NCBI GenBank assembly: GCA_019449595.1
Contig: JAGRPL010000009.1
Location: 17,528 to 81,527, forward strand
From: Rhodoferax sp.
Lineage (GTDB): Bacteria > Pseudomonadota > Gammaproteobacteria > Burkholderiales > Burkholderiaceae_C
DNA: 64,000 nucleotides
Direction: 5' to 3'
Shown here piece after piece: positions 31,895 through 40,442 of the stretch. Position numbers and translations under genes: made by a program. Below the pieces are notes generated by a model. The model worked only from the letters and a program-made list of their open reading frames with translations, did no database searches and was not told the DNA's origin. The stretch's first letter is position 1. Every line of letters starts with the position of its first letter.

Positions 31895-32757
31895 TGCGAG
31901 CCGCTCCGGACGCCTTCGCACCGCTCTGGCCGCGCCTGTCTGAGAGCGCCGCCGCGGACCCCGACGTGCCGGGCCGGGGTGCGCGCTACCGGGCGATCTT
32001 CATTTCGGACATCCACCTGGGTACGGCGGGCTGTCAGGCCCGCGCCCTGCTGGACTTCATGAAGAACCACCCCAGCGAGTACCTCTACCTGGTGGGGGAC
32101 ATCGTCGACGGCTGGCAGTTGCGTCGGCGCTGGTTCTGGCCCCAGTCCCACAACGACGTGGTGCAAAAGCTGCTGCGCAGCGCGCGCAAGGGCTGCAAGG
32201 TGGTGTTCATACCCGGCAACCACGACGAATTTGCCCGGGGCTTCCTGGGGCACCAGTTTGGCGGCATCGAGGTCTGCGAGGATGCAGTGCACACCACGGC
32301 CGATGGCCGCACGCTGTGGGTTACCCATGGAGACTACTTTGATGGCGTCATCCAGTGCGCCAAGTGGCTGGCCTATGTGGGCGACAACCTGTACGAGTTC
32401 ACGCTCAAGCTCAACCGGTATTTGAACGGGCTGCGGGCACGCCTGGGCCTGCCGTACTGGTCGCTTTCGGCCTATCTGAAGCACAGGGTCAAGTCAGCTC
32501 TCAACTACGTGACCGACTTCGAGGTGGCGGTGGCCAGCGAGGCGCGGTCACGCGGACATGATGGGGTGGTGTGTGGACACATCCACCGCGCCGAAATGCG
32601 CGACATCAACGGCACCCTGTACTGCAACGATGGGGACTGGGTGGAAAGCCGCAGCGCCCTGGTGGAGCATCTGGATGGGCGACTGGAGCTGCTGTACTGG
32701 ACGGACACGGATAGCCGGACCTCGCAGGCGGCTGCCTTGCAGGAGACACCGGCATGA
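31891..32757 (+). CDS. PlcP-like metallophosphoesterase (phospholipase C type)
   Basis: 288 residues, calcineurin-like phosphoesterase near UDP-2,3-diacylglucosamine hydrolase (LpxH) but closest in pattern to PlcP of Sinorhizobium, which cleaves phosphatidylcholine or phosphatidylethanolamine to diacylglycerol under phosphate starvation. Metal ligands are in SDIHLGT (D39, H41), GDIVDGW, GNHDEF, THGDYFD and CGHIHRA. The WFWPQSHNDVVQKLLR segment is typical. It overlaps the acyltransferase and glycosyltransferase genes (ATGA at both ends). An LpxH role is less likely because the rest of the lipid A genes are at 8-11 kb and the partner genes here are lipid-remodelling types. Confidence 0.85.
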   Translation: MMRAAPDAFAPLWPRLSESAAADPDVPGRGARYRAIFISDIHLGTAGCQARALLDFMKNHPSEYLYLVGDIVDGWQLRRRWFWPQSHNDVVQKLLRSARKGCKVVFIPGNHDEFARGFLGHQFGGIEVCEDAVHTTADGRTLWVTHGDYFDGVIQCAKWLAYVGDNLYEFTLKLNRYLNGLRARLGLPYWSLSAYLKHRVKSALNYVTDFEVAVASEARSRGHDGVVCGHIHRAEMRDINGTLYCNDGDWVESRSALVEHLDGRLELLYWTDTDSRTSQAAALQETPA

Positions 32758-33836
32758 AGCTGGCACTGGTGACTGATGCCTGGCTGCCGCAGGTCAATGG
32801 CGTGGTGACCACGCTGGTGGAACTGGTGCGTGAAATGGAAGGGCAGGGGCATGTGGTGACGGTGATCCACCCCGGCTTGTTTCCTACCCGGCCGTGCCCC
32901 GGCTACGCCGGCATCGACCTGGCTGTGCGCCCGGGACCGGCCCTGGCGCGCCAGCTCGACGCCCTTGAGCCCGACGCCATCCATCTGGCTACTGAAGGCC
33001 CTTTGGGCTGGGCGGCGCGGCGTTACTGCCTCAAGCGTGGCCTGGCATTCACCACCACTTTCCACACCCGCTTCCCGGAGATCCTGAAGGCTGCCCTGAA
33101 AATTCCGCTGTGGGTGGGTTATGCCGTGTTCCGGCATTTTCACAAGCCGTCCAGCGGGGTTCTGGTGCCGACACCGAGCGTTCTGCGCATGCTGGAGTCG
33201 CGGCGCTTTCGCAACCTGCGCAGCTGGACCCACGGCGTGGACACGGCGCTTTTTACCTACCAGGAGCTGCCCCGCGTCCATGCCCCGTTGGGGTGCCTGG
33301 CCCGCCCGGTATCGCTGTTTGTGGGGCGGGTGTCATACGAGAAGAACATTGAAGCCTTCTTGCAACTGGACGTTCCGGGTACCAAGGTGGTCTGCGGCGT
33401 GGGGCCCATGGAGCTGGCGTTGCGCGAGCGCTATCCGCAGGTGCGCTGGCTGGGTGTTCTGCCCCGGGATGTGCTGGCGCAGGTTTACGCTGCCGCCGAC
33501 GTGTTCGTCATGCCCAGCCGCTCGGAGACCTTCGGCCTCGTGATGCTGGAGGCCATGGCCACGGGGACACCTGTGGCCGCCTTTCCGGTGGAGGGGCCAT
33601 TGGAGGTGGTCGGCAGCCCGCCGGGTGGTGGTGCGCTGGATCACGACCTTGCCCGTGCCTGGTACAGCGCGCTATCCGTTCCCCGCCATGAAGCGCGCAA
33701 CCGCGCGCTGGCATTCAGCTGGCAGCGCGCGGCGCAGATGTTTCTGGGGTATCTGGTTCCGGCCCGTCGCGGTGTGCCAGGGGAGTGTCAGGCTGCGCTT
33801 CACGGCTCTGTCACGCAAATGTCACCGAAATCGTAA
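32754..33836 (+). CDS. GT4 glycosyltransferase, Agt-like
   Basis: 360 residues, GT-B fold family 4. The N-terminus is LALVTDAWLPQVNGVVTTL, the acceptor region TTFHTRFPE, the central LFVGRVSYEKNIEAFL, and the donor-binding EX7E-type motif SRSETFGLVMLEAMATGTPV (about 257-276). In rhizobia and marine bacteria the gene after plcP (agt) glycosylates diacylglycerol to a glycolipid that replaces phospholipid. Here it overlaps the plcP-like gene by 4 nt, and the same role is inferred. The 3' end contains the Pho box of ppk. Confidence 0.84.
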   Translation: MKLALVTDAWLPQVNGVVTTLVELVREMEGQGHVVTVIHPGLFPTRPCPGYAGIDLAVRPGPALARQLDALEPDAIHLATEGPLGWAARRYCLKRGLAFTTTFHTRFPEILKAALKIPLWVGYAVFRHFHKPSSGVLVPTPSVLRMLESRRFRNLRSWTHGVDTALFTYQELPRVHAPLGCLARPVSLFVGRVSYEKNIEAFLQLDVPGTKVVCGVGPMELALRERYPQVRWLGVLPRDVLAQVYAAADVFVMPSRSETFGLVMLEAMATGTPVAAFPVEGPLEVVGSPPGGGALDHDLARAWYSALSVPRHEARNRALAFSWQRAAQMFLGYLVPARRGVPGECQAALHGSVTQMSPKS

Positions 33837-33863
33837 ACAATTGTTCACCGTTGTGTCATAGTC
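33808..33863 (+). promoter_or_regulatory. Pho box region for ppk
   Basis: CTGTCAC (33808) and ATGTCAC (33819) are spaced 11 nt apart with linkers GCAA and CGAA. A second, weaker pair is TGTTCAC (33842) and GTGTCAT (33853). The region overlaps the last codons of the glycosyltransferase and lies just before ppk. Confidence 0.72.
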
Positions 33864-33875
33864 TGAACCGTATCC

Positions 33876-35981
33876 ATGTCGACCCTTCCTCGCCGTTCTC
33901 CGCCGTCGCAGGCTTCCAAGGCGCCAGATCTGCTGGATCGCGATCACAGCTTGCTGGCCTTCAATGAGCGCGTGCTGGATTGGGCGGTCCGCGACGACGT
34001 TCCCCTGATCGAGCGCCTGCGCTACCTCTGCATCGTGTCCTCCAACCTCGACGAGTTCTTTGAGGTGCGGGCGGAGCCGCATTTGCTGGCCAACCAGGCC
34101 AACGACCGCAAGGGAATCTACACCGTTGGCTCGTTTGAACGGCTGGCGGCGGCGCTGCACAGCATCGTGGACCGCCAGTACGCCGTGTACAACGAGAAGC
34201 TGATGCCGGCGTTCGAGAAACAGGGCATCAAGATCATGTCGCACGGAGACCGCAATCCGGCGCAGCGCCATTGGGTCAAGCAGTACTTTGAGCGCGAAGT
34301 GCGGCCGCTGCTGATTCCCGTGGGGCTGGACCCCTCCCACCCGTTTCCCCAGGTAGCCAACAAGTCGCTCAATTTCATTGTGCGCTTGAGCGGTCGGGAC
34401 GCCTTCGGGCGGGAAAACGAAATCGCCATCGTGAAGGTGCCGCGTGTGCTGCCGCGCCTGATCCGCATGCCTGACAAGGTGTCGGGTTCGCGCACGCTGT
34501 TTGTCTCGCTGTCCAGCGTGATCCGCGCCCATCTGGGAGAACTGTTTCCCGGTCGTGCGGTGGGCCAGTTCTCGCAGTTCCGGGTGACGCGGCATTCCGA
34601 TCTGGCGGTGGACGAGGATGACGTCAAGAACCTGCGCATGGCCTTGCGCCAGGGGTTGGTGCACCGCAATTACGGGCAGGCGGTCCGGCTGGAGGTGTCG
34701 GCGGGCTGTTCCGAGCATCTGTGCGACTTCCTGTTGCACCAGTTTGACTTGCCGCAGAAGGCCCTGTTCCGGGTCCACGGACCGGTGAACCTGGTTCGCC
34801 TGACGCAGCTGATTGACCTGGTGGATCGACCGGACCTGTGCTTTCCCCCCTACAAGGCGTCGTACCCGGTGCAAATGGGCACCACGCAATCCATTTTTGA
34901 ACAGCTCAAGCAGGGCGACATCCTGATCCACCAGCCGTTTGAGAGTTTCGATGGCGTGGTGGACTTTCTGCGCCAGGCGGTGAACGACCCGCAGGTGCTG
35001 GCCATCAAACAGACCATCTACCGTGCCGGCACCGATTCCGAGGTGATGGACCTGTTGCGTGAGGCCGTGCGCCGCGGCAAGGAAGTTACCGTGGTGGTGG
35101 AGCTCAAGGCCCGTTTTGACGAAGAAGCCAATATCAACTGGGCGGAAATGCTGGAGTCCATCGGGGCGCAGGTCGTATACGGCGTGGTGGGCCTCAAGAC
35201 CCATGCCAAGATGATGCTGGTCACGCGGCGGGAAGGCAAGGCACTCAAGCGCTATGGCCATCTGTCGACCGGCAACTACAACCCGCGTACCGCGCGCCTG
35301 TACACCGACGTGAGCCACATCACGGCAGACCCGGTGCTGACCGCAGAAATGGAACATGTGTTCGTGCATCTCGCCAGCCAGAGCCGGCTGCCCGCGCTGC
35401 GCAAGCTCTGGCTGGCCCCGTTCTACCTGCAGCGCAACCTGATTGCCAAGATTGACCGGCTGGGCCAGGCGGCCAGCCAGGGCAAGGCGGCCCGCATCGT
35501 GGCCAAGATGAATTCCCTGACCGACGAGGCCCTGATTCACAGCCTCATGCGGGCCGGCCGGCAGGGCGTGAAAATCGACCTGATCGTGCGCGGCGCCTGC
35601 ACCCTGCCGGCGCAGGTGGCGGGGCATACCGACAACATCCGGGTGCGATCGGTCATCGGCCGTTTTCTCGAGCATTCACGGGTGTTCTATTTCCGGGAAG
35701 GCGAAGTCGAGGAGCTGTACCTGTCCAGCGCCGACTGGATGAACCGCAACATGGTCCGCCGCGTGGAGTTGGCGTGGCCGGTCACCGACCCGGTGCAGCG
35801 CCAGCGGCTGGTGGACGAGTGCCTGGTGGCGTACCTGCACGACGGCGTGGACGCCTGGGACATGGGCCCTGACGGCACATACACCCGCTGCCGGAGCGAC
35901 GGCACGGTTGCCGTGCATGGTGCGCAGGCGGCGCTCATGGCGCGCTATACCAGCAACGGTAACGGGCATCACGGAGGATAA
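33876..35981 (+). CDS. ppk: Polyphosphate kinase 1
   Basis: 701 residues (E. coli 688); reversibly polymerises ATP gamma-phosphate into polyphosphate. The N-terminal helical domain has DLLDRDHSLLAFNERVLDWA and RYLCIVSSNLDEFFEVR. The autophosphorylated His is in RYGHLSTGNYNPRTARL, and the second active-site region is LSSADWMNRNMVRRVE. The ATG at 33876 has only a weak ribosome site. It lies behind a Pho box and is followed 4 nt later by sixA. Confidence 0.97.
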   Translation: MSTLPRRSPPSQASKAPDLLDRDHSLLAFNERVLDWAVRDDVPLIERLRYLCIVSSNLDEFFEVRAEPHLLANQANDRKGIYTVGSFERLAAALHSIVDRQYAVYNEKLMPAFEKQGIKIMSHGDRNPAQRHWVKQYFEREVRPLLIPVGLDPSHPFPQVANKSLNFIVRLSGRDAFGRENEIAIVKVPRVLPRLIRMPDKVSGSRTLFVSLSSVIRAHLGELFPGRAVGQFSQFRVTRHSDLAVDEDDVKNLRMALRQGLVHRNYGQAVRLEVSAGCSEHLCDFLLHQFDLPQKALFRVHGPVNLVRLTQLIDLVDRPDLCFPPYKASYPVQMGTTQSIFEQLKQGDILIHQPFESFDGVVDFLRQAVNDPQVLAIKQTIYRAGTDSEVMDLLREAVRRGKEVTVVVELKARFDEEANINWAEMLESIGAQVVYGVVGLKTHAKMMLVTRREGKALKRYGHLSTGNYNPRTARLYTDVSHITADPVLTAEMEHVFVHLASQSRLPALRKLWLAPFYLQRNLIAKIDRLGQAASQGKAARIVAKMNSLTDEALIHSLMRAGRQGVKIDLIVRGACTLPAQVAGHTDNIRVRSVIGRFLEHSRVFYFREGEVEELYLSSADWMNRNMVRRVELAWPVTDPVQRQRLVDECLVAYLHDGVDAWDMGPDGTYTRCRSDGTVAVHGAQAALMARYTSNGNGHHGG

Positions 35982-35985
35982 AACC

Positions 35986-36447
35986 ATGGATCTGATCCTG
36001 TGGCGGCATGCCGAAGCAGTAGAAGACCTGGTGAGTGGTGATGACATGGCCCGGCGGTTGACGCCCCGTGGCGAAAAACAGGCCGCCCGCATGGCCGCCT
36101 GGCTGGACCGGCAACTTCCGGATGGCGTTCGGGTCTGGGTCAGTCCGGCGCAGCGCACGCAGCAAACCGCGCAAGCCTTGGGGCACAAGTTCAAGACCAT
36201 CCCCCTGCTGGGGCCGCAGGGCACGCCGGAGCAGTTGCTGGAGCTGGTTCAATGGCCGCACGCCAAAGGCTGTGTGCTGGTGGTGGGGCACCAGCCGACC
36301 CTGGGACAGACCGTGGCAACCCTGCTGGGTTTGAAGGTCAGTGAATGCACCGTCAAGAAAGGGGCGGTGTGGTGGTTGCGGCACCGGGAGCGCGAACTGT
36401 CGGCCCAGACGGTGGTGGTTACCGTGCAGTCACCCGAGTTGCTGTAA
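35986..36447 (+). CDS. sixA: Phosphohistidine phosphatase SixA
   Basis: 153-residue histidine phosphatase. The catalytic RHAEA motif is at residues 8-12 and the second His is in VVGHQPTLGQTVA. It starts after GGAGG that overlaps the ppk stop, so the two are cotranscribed. In E. coli SixA removes phosphate from His in the ArcB and PTS-Ntr systems; here the pairing with ppk suggests a link to phosphate metabolism, but the target is not known. Confidence 0.9.
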   Translation: MDLILWRHAEAVEDLVSGDDMARRLTPRGEKQAARMAAWLDRQLPDGVRVWVSPAQRTQQTAQALGHKFKTIPLLGPQGTPEQLLELVQWPHAKGCVLVVGHQPTLGQTVATLLGLKVSECTVKKGAVWWLRHRERELSAQTVVVTVQSPELL

Positions 36448-36480
36448 CGCGGCCCAGCCCAGCGCGTTCGCGTCTTGGTG

Positions 36481-36541
36481 CTGACACATTTTCTTCACAC
36501 CCGCGTCATCTTTCTTGTCAAAAATCGGAAGCTAATAATAT
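36481..36541 (+). promoter_or_regulatory. Probable Pho box upstream of the EAL-GGDEF gene
   Basis: Units CTGACAC (36481), TCTTCAC (36492), GCGTCAT (36503) and TTGTCAA (36515) follow an 11-nt period with T-rich linkers. A TAATAT at 36536-36541 is a good -10, about 11 nt behind the last unit. The match is weaker than at 30.7 or 44.8 kb. The rest of the 218-nt gap (36448-36665) holds nothing else recognised. Confidence 0.55.
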
Positions 36542-36665
36542 TCATAGGGCTATAAATGCCACGTTGGTTTCGCAATTTCTCCAGAGGTATTGGCGGGTGC
36601 GAGTTCGGGCCACAGTTCGGCCTGATATGCACCCTTTGCAGTCCATCTGACAGTGGGGAGCGGAC

Positions 36666-38495
36666 ATGAATGCGGCACCGCTGGCAAGCGCACGGCCCGT
36701 CATGACCGGGTGGCAGCGTGGGGCACGGTTGGCCCAGGTGACCGGCGGTCAGGGACCGTTGGAAAAAGTGCTGCAGGAAAGCCGTCTCTACCCCGTTTTT
36801 CAGCCCATCATCAATCTGGCGGATGGATCCATCCATGCCCACGAAGCACTGATTCGCGGTCCCCAGGGCACGGCATTGCATACGCCGGATGCGCTGTTGC
36901 GCGCCGCGGCGCAGGAACATTTGAGTTCCGAGTTCGAGCGCAAATGCGTGGTGGCCGCGTTGAAGACCTGGGGGCAACTCCAGGCGCCCGGGCGTTTGTT
37001 CGTCAATGCCAGCGCCACGGTGCTGACGCAGCTGTTTGCCTTGCGCGGGCGGGAAGCCATGCTCACGCTCATCAACAGCTTTGGCGTGCTGCCGCGCATG
37101 CTGGTGCTGGAAATCACCGAGCACGAGCGTGTGGACGATATGGACCTGCTGGCCGAGGTGGTGCAGGAGTTCCATGCGGCCGGTGTCTCGCTGGCGCTGG
37201 ACGATTTTGGCGATGGGCGCTCCAGCCTGCGCCTGTGGTCCCAGCTGAAGCCCGAAGTGGTGAAGATCGACAAATACTTCACCAAGAACATCAGCCAGCA
37301 CGGCGACAAGCTGAAGACGATCCAGGCGCTGTTGCAGATTGCCGATATTTTCGGTACGGCCCTGGTGGCCGAGGGCATAGAGACCCCGGAAGACCTGCGC
37401 GTGCTGCGGGACCTGGGCATTACCTTCGGACAGGGGTACTTCCTGGGCCGCCCGGACCCGACGCCGATCCGGTACCTGGGTAACGATGCCCAGCGGATTC
37501 TGGATGAACGCCAGATCGTGGTGTTTCCGGAATGGAGCCGCGCCCAGTCGGGCGGGCATTTGCGTCATCTGTCGCTCGCGCATCCGCCGACCGTGACTGC
37601 CGACACCACGAACGATGAACTCGCAGCCATCTTTTCTGCAGCGCCCGATCTGCCCTCCGTTGCCGTGCTGGAGGGGGAGCGGCCGGTGGCCATCATCAAC
37701 CGCGTGCAGTTCATGAACGAGTACAGCAAGCTGTATTACCGGGAGGTGTGGGGCCGCAAGTCGTGCACCGTGCATGCCAACCCCGAGCCGCGCCTGGTGG
37801 AGCGCGACCACAGTGTGGATGAGCTCGTGGGCATCCTGACCTCGGAAGACCAGCGCTATCTGGCGGACGGATTCATCGTGACCGACAACGGTCGCTACGT
37901 GGGCATGGGCACCGGCGACCAGCTGGTGCGCTCGGTCACGGAGACACGCATCGAGGCTGCGCGCCATGCCAACCCCCTGACGTTCCTGCCGGGCAACATC
38001 CCCATCAGCCAGCACATGGAGCGCCTGCTCAAGAAAGATGTGCGGTTCGTGGTGTGCTACGCGGACCTGAACAATTTCAAGCCCTTCAACGACTACTACG
38101 GCTATTGGCGGGGCGACGAGATGATCCGCCTGCTGGCGCGGATATCCATGGAGCAATGCGATTCCCAGCGCGATTTCTTGGGTCATGTTGGTGGTGACGA
38201 TTTCATCCTGTTGTTTCAAAGCGCCGACTGGCGGGAACGTTGCGAGCGCCTGGTGCAGGAATTCAACACCCAGGCGTTGGGCATGTACGACGATGCGGTG
38301 CGCCAGGCCGGTGGCATTCATGGGGACGACCGCCACGGCGTGCCCCGCTTCTTTCCGTGTACGACGGTGTCGATTGGCGCCGTTGCCATTGATGGCAGCC
38401 GCTTCTCCCGGGCCGAGGATGTGGCCAATCTGGCAGCCCTCGCCAAACAGGGTGCCAAGCAGGCGGGCGTGGGCGTGCTGGAGCGCGCGGCCTAG
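36666..38495 (+). CDS. EAL-CBS-GGDEF cyclic-di-GMP protein
   Basis: 609 residues, no membrane segment. The EAL phosphodiesterase domain (about 35-275) keeps its catalytic set: EAL at 60-62, FVNAS, LEITEH, DDFGDG, KIDKYF and AEGIET, so it should hydrolyse c-di-GMP. A CBS-pair region (about 305-430) follows, with VERDHSVDELVGILTS. The C-terminal GGDEF domain has GGDDF at 509-513 in place of GG(D/E)EF, so cyclase activity is doubtful and it may bind GTP as a regulator. The start follows GGGGAG. A probable Pho box upstream suggests phosphate control. Confidence 0.92.
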   Translation: MNAAPLASARPVMTGWQRGARLAQVTGGQGPLEKVLQESRLYPVFQPIINLADGSIHAHEALIRGPQGTALHTPDALLRAAAQEHLSSEFERKCVVAALKTWGQLQAPGRLFVNASATVLTQLFALRGREAMLTLINSFGVLPRMLVLEITEHERVDDMDLLAEVVQEFHAAGVSLALDDFGDGRSSLRLWSQLKPEVVKIDKYFTKNISQHGDKLKTIQALLQIADIFGTALVAEGIETPEDLRVLRDLGITFGQGYFLGRPDPTPIRYLGNDAQRILDERQIVVFPEWSRAQSGGHLRHLSLAHPPTVTADTTNDELAAIFSAAPDLPSVAVLEGERPVAIINRVQFMNEYSKLYYREVWGRKSCTVHANPEPRLVERDHSVDELVGILTSEDQRYLADGFIVTDNGRYVGMGTGDQLVRSVTETRIEAARHANPLTFLPGNIPISQHMERLLKKDVRFVVCYADLNNFKPFNDYYGYWRGDEMIRLLARISMEQCDSQRDFLGHVGGDDFILLFQSADWRERCERLVQEFNTQALGMYDDAVRQAGGIHGDDRHGVPRFFPCTTVSIGAVAIDGSRFSRAEDVANLAALAKQGAKQAGVGVLERAA

Positions 38496-38508
38496 CCTGC
38501 TTTTGGGG

Positions 38509-38811
38509 TCAGGGGCAAATTTCGAACTGGGCGTCGCCCAGGTAGCGGTTAGGCCCCCAGGTAGCAACCACTGCCGCCGACTCGGCGGCCTGCCACTGGG
38601 TGAAAATTTCGAGTTCGTGGGGCGACAGGGCATCGGGGTCGGGCGCCTCGCCATAGGTCATCACGATGCGCTGGTAGGCGGCATGCACCGGAGCTACCAG
38701 GTCTGCATCGCCCAGCGTGGTTTCCAGCGCAGTCCGAAAGCGCTGCTCGGCCGCCCGCAGTTCCGCCGCCGAAACGTCCTCCATGGCATAGAGCTTGAGC
38801 GTGTAGCTCAT
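38509..38811 (-). CDS. Conserved small hypothetical protein
   Basis: 100 residues, soluble and acidic, with no recognised family (starts MSYTLKLYAMEDVSAAELRA, ends YLGDAQFEICP). Its ATG overlaps the stop of the lipoprotein gene (ATGA), which makes it the last gene of the four-gene MCE transporter operon. It is probably a real gene given the tight coupling and GC-typical codon use, but its role is unknown. Confidence 0.6.
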   Translation of the reverse strand: MSYTLKLYAMEDVSAAELRAAEQRFRTALETTLGDADLVAPVHAAYQRIVMTYGEAPDPDALSPHELEIFTQWQAAESAAVVATWGPNRYLGDAQFEICP

Positions 38812-39518
38812 GGCGCCGCTGCCCCGGCGTCGGGTGTTCGCGGGGGGCTGCCCAGGGTCAGGGCTATGCGCCGCCGCAGCCGTGTCGCTTCCTCCGGGTT
38901 GCCCGCCTGCTCGGTGCGCTGGGCCTGCACGCCAAGCCAGGCCAGCAGGGGCCGGCGCCAGCCTTGGGCGGATGCCGTTTCCGTGGCGTGTGCGATGACG
39001 GCGGGGGTGGCCGTGCCGGCCTGAAGCATCACGCCGGCGGCAACCAGCTGCGACAGGGGTTCTGCAGCCGCCACCACGGCGCTGGCATCACCCGTGGCCG
39101 CGGCACGCTGGAGGGGTGGTAGCAGGGCAATGTCTTGTGGCGGTACGCGGCCCTGCAGGTAGTCGGCGTAGGCGCGCTGGGCGGGCAGGGCATCCGGGCG
39201 CAGGGCTTCGAAGGCCGTACACGGTTCAAAAACCAGGCTGGCCACCCGGGTGGCGCAGTGCAGCAGTTCGGCGGTGGCCAGCAGGTCGGCGCGGCCGGTG
39301 CGGCCGAGCTGGCTGCGCGCGCGCAGCAGCTCGGCCATCTCGACGCGGTTGTTTCCCTCCAGATAGGCAGCGACGGAGCGCTCCATGGCGTTGCGGGCTT
39401 CGAGTTGCCAGTCCGGTGGCTGGGGTGTGCTGCCACAGGCGCTGAGCAGGGCGAGGCCCGCAAGGGGCAGGGCTTTGCGCAGGGCCGCGGGCTGCAGGAT
39501 TCGGGCAAAGGCATTCAT
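38808..39518 (-). CDS. Lipoprotein of an MCE transport operon
   Basis: 236 residues with a lipoprotein signal (LLSAC at about 24-28, Cys28 lipidated). The rest is helical and alanine-rich (about 40-230), with no homology I recognise to the PqiC/DUF330 lipoprotein often found in this position. The start overlaps the MCE gene stop and the end overlaps the next start (ATGA at both). It is probably an outer-membrane or periplasmic part of the lipid transporter. Confidence 0.75.
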   Translation of the reverse strand: MNAFARILQPAALRKALPLAGLALLSACGSTPQPPDWQLEARNAMERSVAAYLEGNNRVEMAELLRARSQLGRTGRADLLATAELLHCATRVASLVFEPCTAFEALRPDALPAQRAYADYLQGRVPPQDIALLPPLQRAAATGDASAVVAAAEPLSQLVAAGVMLQAGTATPAVIAHATETASAQGWRRPLLAWLGVQAQRTEQAGNPEEATRLRRRIALTLGSPPRTPDAGAAAP

Positions 39519-40429
39519 GGCAGTTTCATCTCCGCATCACGGGCAAATGGCCACTTGCGGTTGATGTCGTTGACCAGGCCCTCGATCTTGCGCAGGTTGG
39601 CGTCCACGTCGGCCCGCAGGGCTCCCAGATCGGCACTGGCGTCCTTGGCGTTGGCGCTGATGGCCTGGGCATCCTGCAGCACGGCATCCACTTTCTTCAG
39701 ACTGGTACGCGCTTCGCCCAGCAGGGCGTTGAGTTGCAGGACGGTGGCGCGGGTTTCGGGCAGCACCCCTTTTTCGCCGAAGACCTGGGTGTCGGTCTTG
39801 CCTGCCAGGGTGTCGAGCTTGGTGAGCAGGGCGTTGGTGCGTCCCAGGGTGGCAATGAATTTCTGGGCCTCTGCTTCGTTGCCCAGGAGCACGGTGAGCA
39901 CGCCACCCGGGTCGTTGAGGCGGCTGGTCAGGGTGCCCAGGTTGTCGAGCAGCGTCCGGGCCGATGCGATGGCCTTGGGGATTTCGGCGCTGGTGTCGCC
40001 TTGCAGCACGGTGCGTACGGCGCCGTCCGGCAGGGGCGGGTCTTCCAGCAGGCCGGTGTAGGCGCGCAGGTTGGTGCTGCCCACCACGCCGCGTACCAGT
40101 GTGAAGACGCTGGTGGTGCGCAGCCAGTGGGCGTCCTTGGTGGCAACGTCCACCAGAATGCGTGCCTTGCCGTCAGCGGCCAGCTCAATGTGGCGCACCC
40201 GGCCTATGGGAAAGCCGGAAAACGTGAGGTCCATGCCGACCACCACGCCCTCGGAGTCTTCGGCCACCAGCACCAGTTTCTGGGTGGCATCAAATGCGCC
40301 CCGCGCGTACAGCACGTACAGCACCGAGCCGCACAGCAGCAGCAACATGAATACCATCAACAGCCGGGCCTTGAGTTCCAGGTGGGCTATCGGTGGTGTG
40401 TTGGGTTCGTGGGGTGAGCTCATGGGCAT
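39515..40429 (-). CDS. MCE-family (MlaD-like) substrate-binding protein
   Basis: About 304 residues. One N-terminal membrane anchor (RLLMVFMLLLLCGSVLYVLYA) is followed by an MCE domain (about 45-120, with SEGVVVGMDLTFSGFPIGRV) and a long helical region to the C-terminus that may form a tunnel. MCE proteins carry phospholipids between the membranes. The start is uncertain: ATGs at 40459, 40429 and 40423 are in frame, none with a clear ribosome site. The permease gene lies immediately upstream. Confidence 0.85.
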   Translation of the reverse strand: MPMSSPHEPNTPPIAHLELKARLLMVFMLLLLCGSVLYVLYARGAFDATQKLVLVAEDSEGVVVGMDLTFSGFPIGRVRHIELAADGKARILVDVATKDAHWLRTTSVFTLVRGVVGSTNLRAYTGLLEDPPLPDGAVRTVLQGDTSAEIPKAIASARTLLDNLGTLTSRLNDPGGVLTVLLGNEAEAQKFIATLGRTNALLTKLDTLAGKTDTQVFGEKGVLPETRATVLQLNALLGEARTSLKKVDAVLQDAQAISANAKDASADLGALRADVDANLRKIEGLVNDINRKWPFARDAEMKLP

Positions 40430-40442
40430 GCCATATTCGGTG

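Noticed and set aside
31891..32757. Annotation of the phosphoesterase as LpxH (lipid A synthesis)
   Set aside because: It shares the fold, but context (Pho box, OlsB-like and GT4 partners) and sequence pattern fit PlcP better; left open as a testable alternative.
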